64,000 nt of DNA, from positions 1 to 64,000 of the forward strand of contig CANSOA010000010.1 of assembly GCA_947648495.1 (NCBI GenBank). The letters run 5' to 3'. The notes beneath the pieces are model-generated. The model was given only the letters and a program-made list of their open reading frames with translations, was not told the DNA's origin and did not search any database. Made by a program: the position numbers and the translations under genes. This DNA comes from an uncultured Clostridium sp. Lineage in GTDB: Bacteria; Bacillota; Clostridia; TANB77; CAG-508. This document shows positions 8,284 through 20,258 of the stretch, in pieces (position 1 is the stretch's first letter; the number at the start of each line of letters is the position of its first letter).

Positions 8284-8481
8284 TATTTTTTCACCTGTTT
8301 TAAGTATATACGGTGATTTTGAAAATATGAGTTGAAATGGAAGAAAAAATATGTTAAATTGAGCGACTTGTGATTTTTTATATAAAAGCGTTTAAAAATT
8401 TTAAAATTCGGGTATCCTCTAAATAATGGTAACATTTTAAAAATGAGAAAAATATAATATAAAAGTTTTTTAGAAAATGAC

Positions 8482-8510
8482 TTGAAAATAAAAAAAATTA
8501 TCGATATAAT
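8482..8510 (+). promoter_or_regulatory. promoter of adhE
   Basis: TTGAAA, 17 nt, TATAAT, about 35 nt before the start codon. No clear Rex operator was found. Confidence 0.72.
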
Positions 8511-8545
8511 TTTAATAATATAAAAATAAAGGAGGAACGTTTTTT

Positions 8546-11158
8546 ATGGCGGAAATGACAGAAGAAGAAAAAAGAGAAGCTGAGGAAATGGTAAACAGTT
8601 TAGTAGCAAGAGCAAGAAAAGCTTCAGATGAATTTAAGAAATTAGACCAAGAAACTGTTGACAAAATTGTCAAAAGAATGTCAATGGCAGGTTTAGACAA
8701 TCACATGAAACTAGCAAAACATGCAGTAGAGGAAACCAAAAGAGGAATTTATGAAGACAAAATCACGAAAAATATGTTTGCAACTGAATATATTTTTCAC
8801 AGCATAAAATATGATAAAACCGTTGGTGTTGTTGAAGATAACGAGGAAGAAGGATATGTCACAATTGCTGAGCCAATTGGTGTTATTGCAGGTGTAACAC
8901 CAGTTACCAACCCAACTTCAACGGTTATGTTCAAATCTATGATTTCAGCCAAAACAAGAAATGTCATCGTTTTTGGATTTCATCCATCAGCACAAGAATC
9001 AAGTAGGGCGGCGGCAGAAGTTATGCGTGAGGCAGCTGTTTCAGAAGGGGCACCTGAAGATTGTATTTTGTGGATAGAAAAACCATCTGTTTTGGCAACG
9101 AGTCTGCTTATGAATCATCCTGATGTTGATTTGATTTTGGCAACTGGTGGTTCTGGCATGGTAAAAGCTGCGTATTCAAGCGGAAAACCAGCATTAGGTG
9201 TAGGACCGGGAAATGTACCATGCTATATTGACAAAACAGCTAATTTAAAAACTTCTGTTACGGATTTAGTCTTGTCAAAGTCTTTTGATAATGGTATGAT
9301 TTGTGCTTCAGAACAATCTGTTATCATTGATTGTGAAATCAAAGATGAATTTGAAACATTAATGAAACAGGCAGGTTGCTATTTTGTAAATGACGAAGAA
9401 AGAGAAAAATTAAAAGCTACGATGTTTGTTAGTGACCAAAATAACAAATTAAATCCAGCGGTTGTTGGGCAAAGTCCAAAAACAATTGCCAATTGGTCAG
9501 GATTTGATGTGCCAGAACACACCAAAGTTTTAGTAGCCAATGAATATGGCGTGGGAGAAGATTTCCCATTTTCAAAAGAAAAATTAAGTCCTGTTTTAGC
9601 GTATTATGTTGTACAAAATAGCGATGAAGGAATTGATATGGCTGACCGTTTAATCAAATTTGGTGGAATGGGACATTCAGCAGTCATTCATTCTGAAAAT
9701 AATGAAACGATTACCACATTTTCAAATACTGTAAAAGTAGGAAGAATTATAGTCAATTCTCCATCAACTCATGGCGCAATTGGTGATATTTATAATACCA
9801 ATATGCCATCACTAACACTTGGTTGTGGTACATTTGGAGGAAATTCAACCACCTCAAATGTATCATCAGCGAATTTGATCAATTTAAAACGAGTTGCAAA
9901 AAGGAGGGTTAATATGCAATGGTTTAAAGTTCCAGAAAAAATTTATTTTGAAGCAGGTTCAATTGGCTATTTAGAAAAAATGCCAAATATTTCAAAAGCC
10001 TTTATCGTAACGGATCCATCGATGGTACAATTTGGTTATGTGGATAAAATTTTATATCATTTAAGAAATAGAGAACAATATGTGCATAGTGAAATATTTT
10101 CAGAAGTAGAGCCAGATCCATCTTTTGACACGATTAAAAAAGGTGTAGCAGCCATGAATGCTTATCAGCCAGATGTAATTATCGCTCTAGGTGGTGGAAG
10201 TGCAATGGACGCTGCCAAAGGAATGTGGTTATTCTACGAGCATCCAGATGCTGATGTTGAAGGCTTAAAATTAAAGTTTATGGACATTAGAAAACGTACC
10301 TACAAATTTCCAAAACTTGGCGAAAAATGCAAAATGGTTGCGATTCCAACCACTTCAGGAACTGGTTCAGAAGTAACGTCATTTTCAGTTATTACAGACA
10401 AAGAAAAAAATATCAAATATCCTTTAGCAGATTATGAATTGACACCAGATGTTGCCATTGTTGACCCAGAATTGGTTATGACACTTCCTGCCAAACTGAC
10501 TGCCGATACAGGAATGGACGTTTTAACACATGCATTAGAAGCTTATGTTTCTGTTATGGCTTCTGATTATACAGATGGTTTGGCGGAAAAAGCTATTGAG
10601 CTTGTATTTAAGTATTTGCCACAAGCGTATGAAGATGGAACCAATCGTAAAGCAAGAGAAAAAATGCACAATGCAAGTACTATTGCAGGTATGGCATTTA
10701 CCAATGCATTTTTAGGATTAAACCATTCGATTGCACATAAATTGGGGGGAGATTATCATATTCCGCATGGTAGAGCTAATGCAGTTATTTTGCCATATAT
10801 TATCAAATATAATGGAAGTGCACCAACGAAATTTGTATCTTGGCCAAAATATGAAAGTTTTGTGGCAGATCAAAGATATGCTGAAATTGCAAAAAGACTA
10901 GGTTTACCAGCGAATACGAAAGAAGAAGGTGTTAATTCTTTGGTAAAAGCTGTTCAAGAATTGATAGAAAAATTAAATATGCCAAAATCTTTAAAAGAAT
11001 GTGGCATTGATGAGCAAGAATTTATGGCAAATTTAGATACACTAGCAGACAAAGCTTTTTCTGACCAATGTACAGGAGTTAATCCACGTGTACCATTGGT
11101 GGAAGAAATTAAGCAAATTTTGATTGATAGTTTTTATGGAAATCCAATTCAGATGTAA
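8546..11158 (+). CDS. adhE: bifunctional aldehyde-alcohol dehydrogenase
   Basis: Converts acetyl-CoA to acetaldehyde and then ethanol, regenerating NAD+ in fermentation. 870 residues, full length. The N-terminal acylating aldehyde dehydrogenase half (to about residue 440) has the catalytic Cys in MICASEQS. The C-terminal iron alcohol dehydrogenase half has the NAD-binding [10 protein letters not shown], and metal-ligand His residues in [18 protein letters not shown] and HIPHGRA. Start has GGAGG at 8532-8536. Monocistronic, with terminator at 11167. Every CGG is across codon borders. Confidence 0.96.
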   Translation: MAEMTEEEKREAEEMVNSLVARARKASDEFKKLDQETVDKIVKRMSMAGLDNHMKLAKHAVEETKRGIYEDKITKNMFATEYIFHSIKYDKTVGVVEDNEEEGYVTIAEPIGVIAGVTPVTNPTSTVMFKSMISAKTRNVIVFGFHPSAQESSRAAAEVMREAAVSEGAPEDCILWIEKPSVLATSLLMNHPDVDLILATGGSGMVKAAYSSGKPALGVGPGNVPCYIDKTANLKTSVTDLVLSKSFDNGMICASEQSVIIDCEIKDEFETLMKQAGCYFVNDEEREKLKATMFVSDQNNKLNPAVVGQSPKTIANWSGFDVPEHTKVLVANEYGVGEDFPFSKEKLSPVLAYYVVQNSDEGIDMADRLIKFGGMGHSAVIHSENNETITTFSNTVKVGRIIVNSPSTHGAIGDIYNTNMPSLTLGCGTFGGNSTTSNVSSANLINLKRVAKRRVNMQWFKVPEKIYFEAGSIGYLEKMPNISKAFIVTDPSMVQFGYVDKILYHLRNREQYVHSEIFSEVEPDPSFDTIKKGVAAMNAYQPDVIIALGGGSAMDAAKGMWLFYEHPDADVEGLKLKFMDIRKRTYKFPKLGEKCKMVAIPTTSGTGSEVTSFSVITDKEKNIKYPLADYELTPDVAIVDPELVMTLPAKLTADTGMDVLTHALEAYVSVMASDYTDGLAEKAIELVFKYLPQAYEDGTNRKAREKMHNASTIAGMAFTNAFLGLNHSIAHKLGGDYHIPHGRANAVILPYIIKYNGSAPTKFVSWPKYESFVADQRYAEIAKRLGLPANTKEEGVNSLVKAVQELIEKLNMPKSLKECGIDEQEFMANLDTLADKAFSDQCTGVNPRVPLVEEIKQILIDSFYGNPIQM

Positions 11159-11166
11159 AATAAAAA

Positions 11167-11194
11167 AGGGACTATGTGAGTATAGTCTCTTTTT
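11167..11194 (+). terminator. intrinsic terminator of adhE
   Basis: AGGGACTAT / ATAGTCTCT stem followed by TTTT. Confidence 0.82.
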
Positions 11195-11259
11195 GTTAGC
11201 AGTCTAACAGTTTTTGTTATCAAGAACAGTAATATATGCAATTAAAAACAATAAACAGA

Positions 11260-11288
11260 TTGACAAAAAAGGGAGGTTGTGGTAAAAT
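11260..11288 (+). promoter_or_regulatory. promoter of the T-box leader/ileS
   Basis: TTGACA, 17 nt, TAAAAT, followed by a leader of about 300 nt. Confidence 0.8.
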
Positions 11289-11299
11289 AATATAAAATA

Positions 11300-11550
11300 T
11301 AAATAAAAACTAAGAAAAGGACACGATACATAACACTAACTTTTAGAGAGCCAAAGGATGGTGAAATTTTGGTAAGAATAGATTATGTGTTATCACCTTA
11401 GAGTTGATTGGCTGAAAAGGGAAGTAGGCTAATTCGTAAATCTTGCGTTAAAAGAAAAATGAGAGAGAAATTTATTCAAATTTCTAATTTAGGTGGTATC
11501 GCGGAGTAGCAGCATTTCGTCCTATGGAGGAAGTGCTGTTTATTTTTGTA
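11300..11550 (+). promoter_or_regulatory. T-box riboswitch controlling ileS
   Basis: The conserved T-box antiterminator element AGGTGGTATCGCGG is at 11491-11504. It is followed by a terminator hairpin (CAGCA...TGCTG, 11510-11539) and a T-rich run. Upstream lies the structured stem I region with AGAGAGCC and GGCTGAAA segments. Uncharged tRNA-Ile would stabilise the antiterminator and allow ileS expression. I could not fix the specifier codon with certainty; several ATC triplets lie in the right area. Confidence 0.9.
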
Positions 11551-11598
11551 GTTTTAAACAAGTAAAATCTATGATAAAATTTATAAGGAGGAATTTTT

Positions 11599-14373
11599 AT
11601 GAGTGAGGAAAAAGTAGATTATGGTAAAACTTTAAATTTACCTAAAACGGATTTTCCAATGAGAGGAAATTTGCCAGAGAATGAGCCAAAGACATTGGAG
11701 AACGTTTTTGAGCAAAATTTGTACGAGAAAATGCTTAAAAAAAATGAAGGAAAAAAGCCATTTGTATTACATGATGGTCCGCCATACGCCAATGGAGAAA
11801 TTCATTTAGGTCATGCTTTAAACAAAATTTTAAAAGATACAATTGTACGTTATAAAAATCTGCAAGGTTTTTATACGCCTTATATTCCGGGATTTGACAC
11901 ACATGGTATGCCAACTGAAAAAAAAGCCATTGAGAAATTAGGTTTAAATCGAGATGAAATTCCGGTTTCAAAATTTAGAGATACATGCAAACAATTTACC
12001 AGTCAATACAAAGATAAACAAATTGAAGGATTTAAAAGATTGGGTGTTTTAGGAGATTGGAAAAATCCATATATTACGTATCAGCCAGAAATGGAGGCAA
12101 AACAAATTGGTGTTTTTGGTGATATGTTTAAAAAAGGTTATATTTATAAGGGGTTAAAGCCAGTTTATTGGTGTACGGATTGTGAAACTGCGTTAGCAGA
12201 AGCAGAAATCGAGTATAAAGATGTAGATTCGCTAACTGCTTATGTCAAATTTCCAGTCAAAGAGTCACAAGGTAAATTTGACGAAAAAGATACGTTTATC
12301 GTGATTTGGACCACAACGCCTTGGACGCTTCCAGGAAATATGGGAATTACAATCGGTGGAGATTTCAAATATAGTTTAGTTGATATTGGAAAAGAAAAAG
12401 TAATTATCGCCAGTGAATTGGTCCCAAAAGTAATGGAAATAGCTGGAATTGAGAATTATAAAACGATTCAAGAATTTGAAGGAAAAGAATTAGAAGGTGT
12501 GATTTGTAAACATCCATTTTTGGAGCGAGACTCGAAAGTAGTTTTAGGTTCGGATGATACCATTGTAGTTGAACTAGAAACAGGTACAGGCGCTGTTCAT
12601 ACGGCTCCTGGTTATGGTAAGGAAGATTATTTGTGTGGCTTGAAAAATGGTTTGGAAATTGTAGTTTGTGTGGATAGCAAAGGTCATCAAATGATTGATG
12701 CAGGACCATTTGAGGGACAATATTATGCCAAATCTAATAAAACGATTATAGCGTGGTTAGAAGAAAATGGACTGTTGTTAGCAAGCCAAAAAGTAAATCA
12801 CTCGTATCCACATTGTTGGAGATGTAAAAAACCAGTTATTTTCCGTGCGACAAGTCAATGGTTTGCTTCTGTTGACGGATTTCGAAAACAAACATTAGAA
12901 GCGATTAAAGGTGTAAAATGGTATCCAGCTTGGGGGCAAGAGAGAATTACAAAAATGGTGGAAGATAGAAATGATTGGTGTATTTCTCGTCAGCGTACTT
13001 GGGGTGTTCCAATTCCAGTGTTTTATTGTAAAGATTGCGAAAAAGAATATGTAACGCCTGAATCTTTGGAAAAAATCCAAAGAATATTTGCCCAAGAAGG
13101 TTCTAACAGCTGGTTTGATATGGAAACCAAAGAATTGATGCCAGAAGGTGCTAAATGTGAATGTGGTTGCAGAGAATTTGTGAAAGAAACGGATATTATG
13201 GATGTATGGTTTGATTCTGGTTCCACGCATGAGTCTGTTTTGGCGGAACGTGGCTTACCAGAAGCCAATTTATATTTGGAAGGAAGTGACCAATATCGTG
13301 GTTGGTTTCAATCTTCGATTTTAACGTCTGTTGCAACAAAAGGAAAAGCACCATATAAAGAAGTTTTGACGCATGGTTATACTGTCGATGAAAAGGGAAG
13401 GAAAATGTCCAAGTCAATTGGCAATGGAATTGATCCATTAGACGTGATTAAAACTTCTGGGGCAGATGTTTTGAGACTTTGGGTTTTGGCTTCTGATTAT
13501 AAATCTGATATTAGTGTTTCTAAAGAGATTATCAAACAGGTAACAGAAGTTTATCGTAAAATTAGAAACACAGCTAGATATATTTTGGGTAATATTTTTG
13601 ATTTTGATGTGAACAATCCTGTGCCATATGAGGATTTAATGGAGATTGATAAATGGGCACTTACAAAATTAAATCGTTTGATTCAGGATTGTACAAGAGC
13701 CTATAATACGTATGATTTTCATATTGCGTATCGTGCATTAAATCAGTTTTGTGTGGTGGATATGAGTTCGTTCTATTTGGATATTATTAAAGATAGGTTA
13801 TACACATGTCGTGCAGAATCTGTGGAAAGAAGAGCGGCACAAACAGCGATGTATGAGATTTTGTCTGCTTTGGTTAGAATTTTGGCACCGATGACGTGTT
13901 TTACAGCAGAAGAGATTTGGAAATATATGCCTCATAGAAATGGTGAAAATACAGAAAGTGTAATGTTAAATGATTATCCCAAAATAAATAGCAAGTTTGA
14001 AAATCAAGCTTTAGAATTAAAATGGGAAAGGTTGATTAAAATAAAAGAGGCGGTTGCTAAAAAATTAGAAAATGCAAGAGCAGAGAAGAAAATTGGGCTA
14101 TCGTTGGAGGCAAAAGTTATTTTGTATGCAGAGGCTGAGGAGTTTGATTTTATACAGGATAAGGTAGAATTGCTAAAGGAAATTTGTATGGTTTCTCAGT
14201 TAGAGGTAAGTGAAAATAGAAGAAATCAGGATGAAGAGGTTGGAATTGGAATAGAAGTTGTAAAAGCGGAAGGCGAAAAGTGCGAAAGATGCTGGAAATA
14301 TTCAACTTCTGTTGGAGAAGATAGTCAGGTTCCGACTTTGTGCAAGGAATGTAGAAAAGCAATTTCTGAATAA
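11599..14373 (+). CDS. ileS: isoleucyl-tRNA synthetase
   Basis: Charges tRNA-Ile. The 924-residue class Ia synthetase has HLGH (HIGH signature, about residue 74), the editing CP1 insertion with WTTTPWTLPGN, the KMSKS loop (residue ~603) and the C-terminal zinc finger CERCWK...CKEC. Start has AGGAGG at 11587-11592. Downstream of its T-box leader. Confidence 0.97.
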   Translation: MSEEKVDYGKTLNLPKTDFPMRGNLPENEPKTLENVFEQNLYEKMLKKNEGKKPFVLHDGPPYANGEIHLGHALNKILKDTIVRYKNLQGFYTPYIPGFDTHGMPTEKKAIEKLGLNRDEIPVSKFRDTCKQFTSQYKDKQIEGFKRLGVLGDWKNPYITYQPEMEAKQIGVFGDMFKKGYIYKGLKPVYWCTDCETALAEAEIEYKDVDSLTAYVKFPVKESQGKFDEKDTFIVIWTTTPWTLPGNMGITIGGDFKYSLVDIGKEKVIIASELVPKVMEIAGIENYKTIQEFEGKELEGVICKHPFLERDSKVVLGSDDTIVVELETGTGAVHTAPGYGKEDYLCGLKNGLEIVVCVDSKGHQMIDAGPFEGQYYAKSNKTIIAWLEENGLLLASQKVNHSYPHCWRCKKPVIFRATSQWFASVDGFRKQTLEAIKGVKWYPAWGQERITKMVEDRNDWCISRQRTWGVPIPVFYCKDCEKEYVTPESLEKIQRIFAQEGSNSWFDMETKELMPEGAKCECGCREFVKETDIMDVWFDSGSTHESVLAERGLPEANLYLEGSDQYRGWFQSSILTSVATKGKAPYKEVLTHGYTVDEKGRKMSKSIGNGIDPLDVIKTSGADVLRLWVLASDYKSDISVSKEIIKQVTEVYRKIRNTARYILGNIFDFDVNNPVPYEDLMEIDKWALTKLNRLIQDCTRAYNTYDFHIAYRALNQFCVVDMSSFYLDIIKDRLYTCRAESVERRAAQTAMYEILSALVRILAPMTCFTAEEIWKYMPHRNGENTESVMLNDYPKINSKFENQALELKWERLIKIKEAVAKKLENARAEKKIGLSLEAKVILYAEAEEFDFIQDKVELLKEICMVSQLEVSENRRNQDEEVGIGIEVVKAEGEKCERCWKYSTSVGEDSQVPTLCKECRKAISE

Positions 14374-14390
14374 TATTAAAAAATAAAAGG

Positions 14391-14425
14391 AAAACTCATG
14401 TTTTTTGAATAACATGAGTTTTTTT
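14391..14425. terminator. bidirectional terminator between ileS and lexA
   Basis: AAAACTCATGTT / AACATGAGTTTTTTT hairpin between two converging genes. The plus strand has the T-run and the minus strand ends in TTTT. Confidence 0.85.
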
Positions 14426-14428
14426 GGA

Positions 14429-15085
14429 TTACATTTTTCGAAATACACCAGTTACTTTACCCAAAATTTCACAGTTTGGAACAATAATTGGCTCCATTGT
14501 TGAGTTTTCTGGCTGCAAACGAATATGATCTTTTTCTTTGTAAAAAGTTTTAACAGTTGCTTCATCTTCAATCAAAGCTACTACAATTTCTCCATTGATC
14601 GCTGTATTTTGTTTTCTGACTAAAATATAATCTCCACTTAAAATTCCAGCTTCAATCATACTTTCGCCCCTTACAACTAACATAAAACTTTCGCTATTTC
14701 CCACAAAATCTAATGGAATGGGGAAGGTATCTGTTATATTTTCAACTGCCAAAATCGGCTCGCCCGCTGTAATTTTTCCGATGATGGGAACATCTACCAT
14801 TTCTCTGTTTGAATAAAATTCTTTATCAAATGTTTCTTGGGCTTGATTGTCTGCTCCTCCTTTTAATAGTTTTAAGGTTCTACCTTTTTGACTTTCCTTT
14901 TTAATGTATCCTTTTTTCTCCAGTGCGGCTAAATATCCATGCACTGTCGCTGTGGATTTTAGGCCAACTGCTTTTCCAATTTCTCGAACAGATGGTGGAT
15001 AACCATTTGCTTTGATGTTTTTTTCGATAAATTTTAAAATCGCTTTTTCTCGTTTATTGATGCTATTGGGGTCCTTTTTCTTCAT
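14429..15085 (-). CDS. lexA: LexA repressor
   Basis: SOS-response repressor with autoproteolysis. About 218 residues: N-terminal winged helix (KSTATVHGYLAALEKKGYI), Ala-Gly cleavage site (ITAGEP, ~residue 108), catalytic Ser in RGESMI and Lys in ATVKTF. I choose the ATG at 15085 because AAAGGAG (15100-15094) is eight nt upstream; ATG 15091 and GTG 15094 are too close to it. Confidence 0.93.
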   Translation of the reverse strand: MKKKDPNSINKREKAILKFIEKNIKANGYPPSVREIGKAVGLKSTATVHGYLAALEKKGYIKKESQKGRTLKLLKGGADNQAQETFDKEFYSNREMVDVPIIGKITAGEPILAVENITDTFPIPLDFVGNSESFMLVVRGESMIEAGILSGDYILVRKQNTAINGEIVVALIEDEATVKTFYKEKDHIRLQPENSTMEPIIVPNCEILGKVTGVFRKM

Positions 15086-15114
15086 ATTCATCACTCCTTT
15101 TCTTCATTTTATAG

Positions 15115-15165
15115 GAAAACTTTTATTCGTAAAATAATTTTATCACAAAACATTTGATTTGTCAA
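15115..15165 (-). promoter_or_regulatory. lexA promoter with possible LexA box
   Basis: Minus-strand TTGACA (15165-15160), 17 nt, TAAAAT (15142-15137). CGAATAAAAGTTTTC at 15129-15115 sits at the expected start site and resembles the Gram-positive LexA consensus (CGAACRNRYGTTYC) with a few mismatches. Promoter is firm; the operator is a candidate for autoregulation. Confidence 0.6.
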
Positions 15166-15243
15166 ACAAAAGTTTTTGTTTTTTGAAAATTTTCTTTTAT
15201 CATATATTTTTGTTTTTTTAATAAATTTAAATAGGTGATTTAT

Positions 15244-15435
15244 ATGAATTCTTGTAATTGTCTTTCTGGTTGCGAATTAGTAACTTTAGCAAGTACACTA
15301 TCTTGCATTATTGCCCAGAATTTGTCTCCTGATGATATTGGTACATTAGGTAATTTTTTTCTGCTATTGGCGCCAATTTATCTGTTATTGCCGATATGCA
15401 ATCTTCATGTTCCAATCAGACCTCTTAAAAAATGA
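15244..15435 (+). CDS. small Cys-rich conserved protein
   Basis: 63 residues beginning MNSCNCLSGCELVTLAS, followed by a hydrophobic C-terminal part (FFLLLAPIYLLLPICNL). The first part resembles short uncharacterised clostridial proteins with an N-terminal NCNCLS element and a DIGTLGNF-like segment. ATG 15244 has AGGTGA upstream. No function is known to me. It lies between the lexA promoter and the converging ferritin-like gene. Confidence 0.55.
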   Translation: MNSCNCLSGCELVTLASTLSCIIAQNLSPDDIGTLGNFFLLLAPIYLLLPICNLHVPIRPLKK

Positions 15436-15465
15436 TGTAGTTTCTTAAAATTCTATACCATTTTT

Positions 15466-15999
15466 CTAATTTTCACAACCACAACTTGCATATTTTTCTT
15501 TCAGCATTTTGAAAATCTGGACATGACTTTCTTCGTCCATAATAATTCTAGCAAGCACCGATTTTATAGTACTATTTTGGCATATTTCAATCAAATGCTG
15601 ATACCCTTCAATTGCACCTTTTTCCATTTCTATATTAAAATTCAACATTTCTTCTAAACTATGAAATGTTGATTTCACATTATCGGAACACCATTTATTT
15701 CCATATGTACTCATATAATATGGCTCTAAACCAAGACATACTAATATTTCTCCTAACAATTCTAAATGTTTCATTTCTTGCTTTGAAATCATTTTTAGAA
15801 AACTAACTACTTCCTCATAATCTTTATTTGTCAAATACTCAAAAACATAACTCAAAATGGTTGTTAACTCACTTTTTGAACCACTATACGCGTCATAAAG
15901 CATTCTTCCAAAGTGATAATCTGGACTAATATTTTCTACTTTTGGATACGGAATGCGACTTAGTTCCTTTAGCATAAAATTTAATTCTTGATAATTCAT
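15466..15999 (-). CDS. ferritin-like diiron-fold protein
   Basis: About 177 residues, all helical. EMKHLE (~residue 85) and DEESHVQIF (~residue 160) are the ExxH diiron motifs of ferritin-like proteins, with additional Glu in EKGAIEGYQ. It resembles the short manganese-catalase/rubrerythrin-type proteins seen in spore-formers; the reaction is unknown. C-terminal CGC could be a metal site. ATG 15999 follows GGGAGG; the ATG at 16020 lacks a binding site. Confidence 0.6.
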   Translation of the reverse strand: MNYQELNFMLKELSRIPYPKVENISPDYHFGRMLYDAYSGSKSELTTILSYVFEYLTNKDYEEVVSFLKMISKQEMKHLELLGEILVCLGLEPYYMSTYGNKWCSDNVKSTFHSLEEMLNFNIEMEKGAIEGYQHLIEICQNSTIKSVLARIIMDEESHVQIFKMLKEKYASCGCEN

Positions 16000-16053
16000 A
16001 AAAAAACCTCCCTTTTGCATATAATATGCAAAAAGAAGGCTTTTGTGAAATAC

Positions 16054-17337
<1,284 letters not shown>

Positions 17338-17346
17338 CTATTTTCA

Positions 17347-18487
17347 TTATCTATTTTGTGAACGTCCTTGCATGTTATTTTGGTAGGCTTGTTGTTGTAA
17401 TGTGTTAATGTTGTCATTTATAATTTGTGAATTATCGTTTCCATTAGTAATATTTCCATATCTATCCAAACCACCAATATAGTTCATATATCCATTATTA
17501 TTTCTAAAATTTTCTTCTTGAGAGAATAATGTCAATAAAGTATGCATCTCTTGTGAAGTTCCTTGTGTGATAATATCTTCTACTCTTTTATCAGATGTGA
17601 AACAAACAGGACTTCCTAATGGTATTTGATCAAGTGCCTCAGGAGAAGACTCATTAAATGTATTTTGAATATAACCGTGTATATAAATATCTTCCACTTG
17701 CTGGATCCATTCCAACTTTATTTAACTTTCTAATTTTTAAAATATCTCCTGATTTTACATTGACAGCATTATAATCATTATAAGTTTTTCCATCTTGTGC
17801 AACATAATTTTGAGTTCCATGTTGGTGTATATAAGGATGATTAATTCTATTTAGTCTGACTTCATTTTGTTTTTCAAACTTAGAAAAATTTCTGTTGAAA
17901 AAGTCCTCTTCTTGTTGACGATGCAAGTTATCAATTTTAATTTGTTCTAATTGTCTTTTTTGGTTTTCTTCCTCTTGAAATTGTTTGATTTGTATTCCAA
18001 TGTTGGTATCTACGTAATCTTGCATGCTTTGCATATATTCTACTGTATTGGTTCTAGGGTTACTTGGGTTACCGATAAATAGACAGTCTTTTTGAGTAGC
18101 TGATTGTTTTTGCTGTGAATAATCCAATACAACATTATGTAATAGAGTTGTCTCATTTGGCGAAATGTTGGATGGCATTTCAAAAGCAATGTAATGAGCT
18201 ATTCCTGAAAAACAGATCTTTTCGCCATTTTGATGTGCTCTTAAAAGGGAAGCGACCATTAATTTACTTAATGTTCCATCTTGTGCTACATAATCTTGCC
18301 CAAATTGATTTAAAGCAGTTATTATTTCGTAGCTTCCATCATTAGGAGTAGGAAGCGTTACTGGATGTTCTATGTATCCATTTTCGTCAAACCAATTAGA
18401 CGCTGGCTCTGGTGCTTGAAGTTTTCTACGTGTAACTTTTTCAAACATTTCCTGTATTTTATTTTTTAAATTATTAAATAATCCCAT
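17347..18487 (-). CDS. hypothetical protein, +1 frameshift at CGGT
   Basis: About 379 residues after frame restoration. The first frame (270 codons from ATG 18487) has a basic N-terminal helix, two NYVAQDG/DYVAQDG-type motifs (~residues 76 and ~230) and a Gln/Glu-rich coiled-coil segment (FQEEENQKRQLEQIK). It reads ACA-CGG near its end and stops soon after. Skipping C 17677 gives GGT and continues for 109 residues (GYIQNTFNESSPEALDQ...), an Asn/Gln-rich tail ending in MQGRSQNR. Length is 3n+1. No family recognised; it lies between obgE and trpS. Confidence 0.72.
17674..17677 (-). other. +1 frameshift site CGGT (hypothetical gene)
   Basis: Minus strand ACA-C-GGT-TAT joins two open frames that together give one continuous Gln/Asn-rich protein. 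Confidence 0.72.
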
Positions 18488-18524
18488 AAATATCTCCGTG
18501 TATACTTTTTAATTTCTTGTGTGT

Positions 18525-19526
18525 TTATAAATTTACAATTAAGCCTACTTTTTCATAAACTTCTTGAATGATTTTATTTGCCCTTTGACTTGCTTTTTTT
18601 GCACCTTTTTCATAAATTAGTTTTAGCTTGTCTGGGTTTTGTAGTAATTCGTTGTATTTTTCTTGCAATGGCTGTAACTTCTTGACAACTGCTTCTGCAG
18701 TTGAGTTTTTAAAATCACCATAGCCAGTTCCTGCAAATTCTTTTTCAATTTCGTCCATCGATTTTTTTTCAATTAATCCATAAATTGTCATTAAATTACT
18801 GACACCAGGCTTGTTTTCTTTGTCATATCTGACACAGTTTTCAGAATCGGTAACAGCTTTTTTAAATTTTTTTCTAATATCTTCTGGTGAATCGGTCAAA
18901 AATATGACGTCATTTAAATTGGTTGTACTTTTACTCATTTTGGCAGTTGGGTCTTGCAATCCCATGATTCTAGCACCTTGTTTTCCAATAAAGGGTTCTG
19001 GAATGACAAAAGTTTCTCCATAAATGGAATTGAATCGTTGTGCAATATCACGTGTAATTTCGAGATGTTGCCTTTGGTCTTCACCAACTGGCACTAAATC
19101 AGCATGATATACCAAAATATCGGCTGCCATTAAAACAGGATAGGTAAATAATCCACTGTTGATATTGTCTGCATGTTTGGCTGATTTATCTTTAAATTGT
19201 GTCATGCGGTTTAGTTCACCCATATAGGTGTAACAGTTTAAAATCCAAGATAATTTTGTATGAGCGTCTACATGAGATTGTAAAAATATTGTGTTTTTAT
19301 CTGGATCCAAACCTGCTGCAATATAAATTGCTAAGACTTGCATAGCTCTTTTTCGTAAAGTTTCTGGGTCATTTCGAACGGTTAAAGAATGTAAATCTGC
19401 AATCATATAGTAGCAGTCATATTCGTCTTGCATTTTGATCCAGTTATGAATGGCACCTAAATAATTGCCAAGTGTTAAATTTCCTGTGGATTGAATACCA
19501 CTTAATATAGTTTTTTTGTTTTTCAT
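18525..19526 (-). CDS. trpS: tryptophanyl-tRNA synthetase
   Basis: Charges tRNA-Trp. 333 residues, full length for the bacterial class Ic enzyme. The HIGH-equivalent is TGNLTLGNYLGAI (~residue 15) and the KMSKS loop is AKMSKST (~residue 196). GEDQRQHLEITRDIA is the typical central motif. No in-frame CGG. Confidence 0.95.
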   Translation of the reverse strand: MKNKKTILSGIQSTGNLTLGNYLGAIHNWIKMQDEYDCYYMIADLHSLTVRNDPETLRKRAMQVLAIYIAAGLDPDKNTIFLQSHVDAHTKLSWILNCYTYMGELNRMTQFKDKSAKHADNINSGLFTYPVLMAADILVYHADLVPVGEDQRQHLEITRDIAQRFNSIYGETFVIPEPFIGKQGARIMGLQDPTAKMSKSTTNLNDVIFLTDSPEDIRKKFKKAVTDSENCVRYDKENKPGVSNLMTIYGLIEKKSMDEIEKEFAGTGYGDFKNSTAEAVVKKLQPLQEKYNELLQNPDKLKLIYEKGAKKASQRANKIIQEVYEKVGLIVNL

Positions 19527-19669
19527 AATTTTCTCCTTATTATACCATATATTATAACATATTTTATTATAATTTGCAAGTGTAAATATTTTAAATTTTT
19601 ACGTCTAATTAATCATCTAGTATTTTTTTGCAATACAAGAATATATATAATACAGATTTGGAGGAAAGT

Positions 19670-20237
19670 ATGGAATTATTAGAGATTATTTTAATTAGTA
19701 TTGCACTTGGTATGGATGCCTTTGCGGTAGCTGTATGTAAAGGATTGTCGCTTAGAAAAATGAGTTGGAAGAAAGCGTTTGTTATAGCTCTTTATTTTGG
19801 CGGATTTCAAGCTGTTATGCCTATTTTAGGATTTTGTTTGGGCAATCGATTTGAAGTTATTGTAACAAGTATCGACCATTGGATTGCGTTTGTTTTGTTG
19901 TCAATCATTGGCACAAATATGATAAAAGAGGCTTTTGGCAAGAAAGAAGAGAATTGTAATGATGATACACGTTTTCAAACTATGTTAATACTAGCGATTG
20001 CAACAAGTATTGATGCTTTGGCAGTAGGAATTACGTTTGCTTTTTTGAGAGTAAATTTGATTTTTGCTGTTAGTTTGATTGGAAGTATTACATTTGTGTT
20101 ATCAATGATGGGCGTAAAAATAGGCAATCAATTTGGAGATAAGTATGAGAGAAAAGCAGAACTGGTTGGGCGGTTGCATTTTAATTGTAATGGGAGTTAA
20201 AATTTTGTTGGAACATTTGGAAATTTTGAGTATATAG
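19670..20237 (+). CDS. mntP: manganese efflux pump MntP, +1 frameshift at CGGT
   Basis: Six-helix Mn2+ exporter; about 188 residues after restoration, full length. Start ATG 19670 has GGAGG at 19660-19664. The GMDAFAVAVCKG and TSIDALAVGI repeats carry the conserved Asp residues in helices 1 and 4. In helix 6 the frame reads GTT-GGG-CGG and then would end early; skipping C 20171 gives GGT TGC ATT and restores the last helix (GGCILIVMGVKILLEH) up to TAG 20235-20237. Followed by the PBP gene 21 nt later. Confidence 0.92.
20171..20174 (+). other. +1 frameshift site CGGT (mntP)
   Basis: GGG-C-GGT-TGC; the second of two adjacent glycines at the start of the last membrane helix is restored by skipping the C. 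Confidence 0.92.
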
Positions 20238-20258
20238 GTGTTAGCAAAGGAGGTAAAA

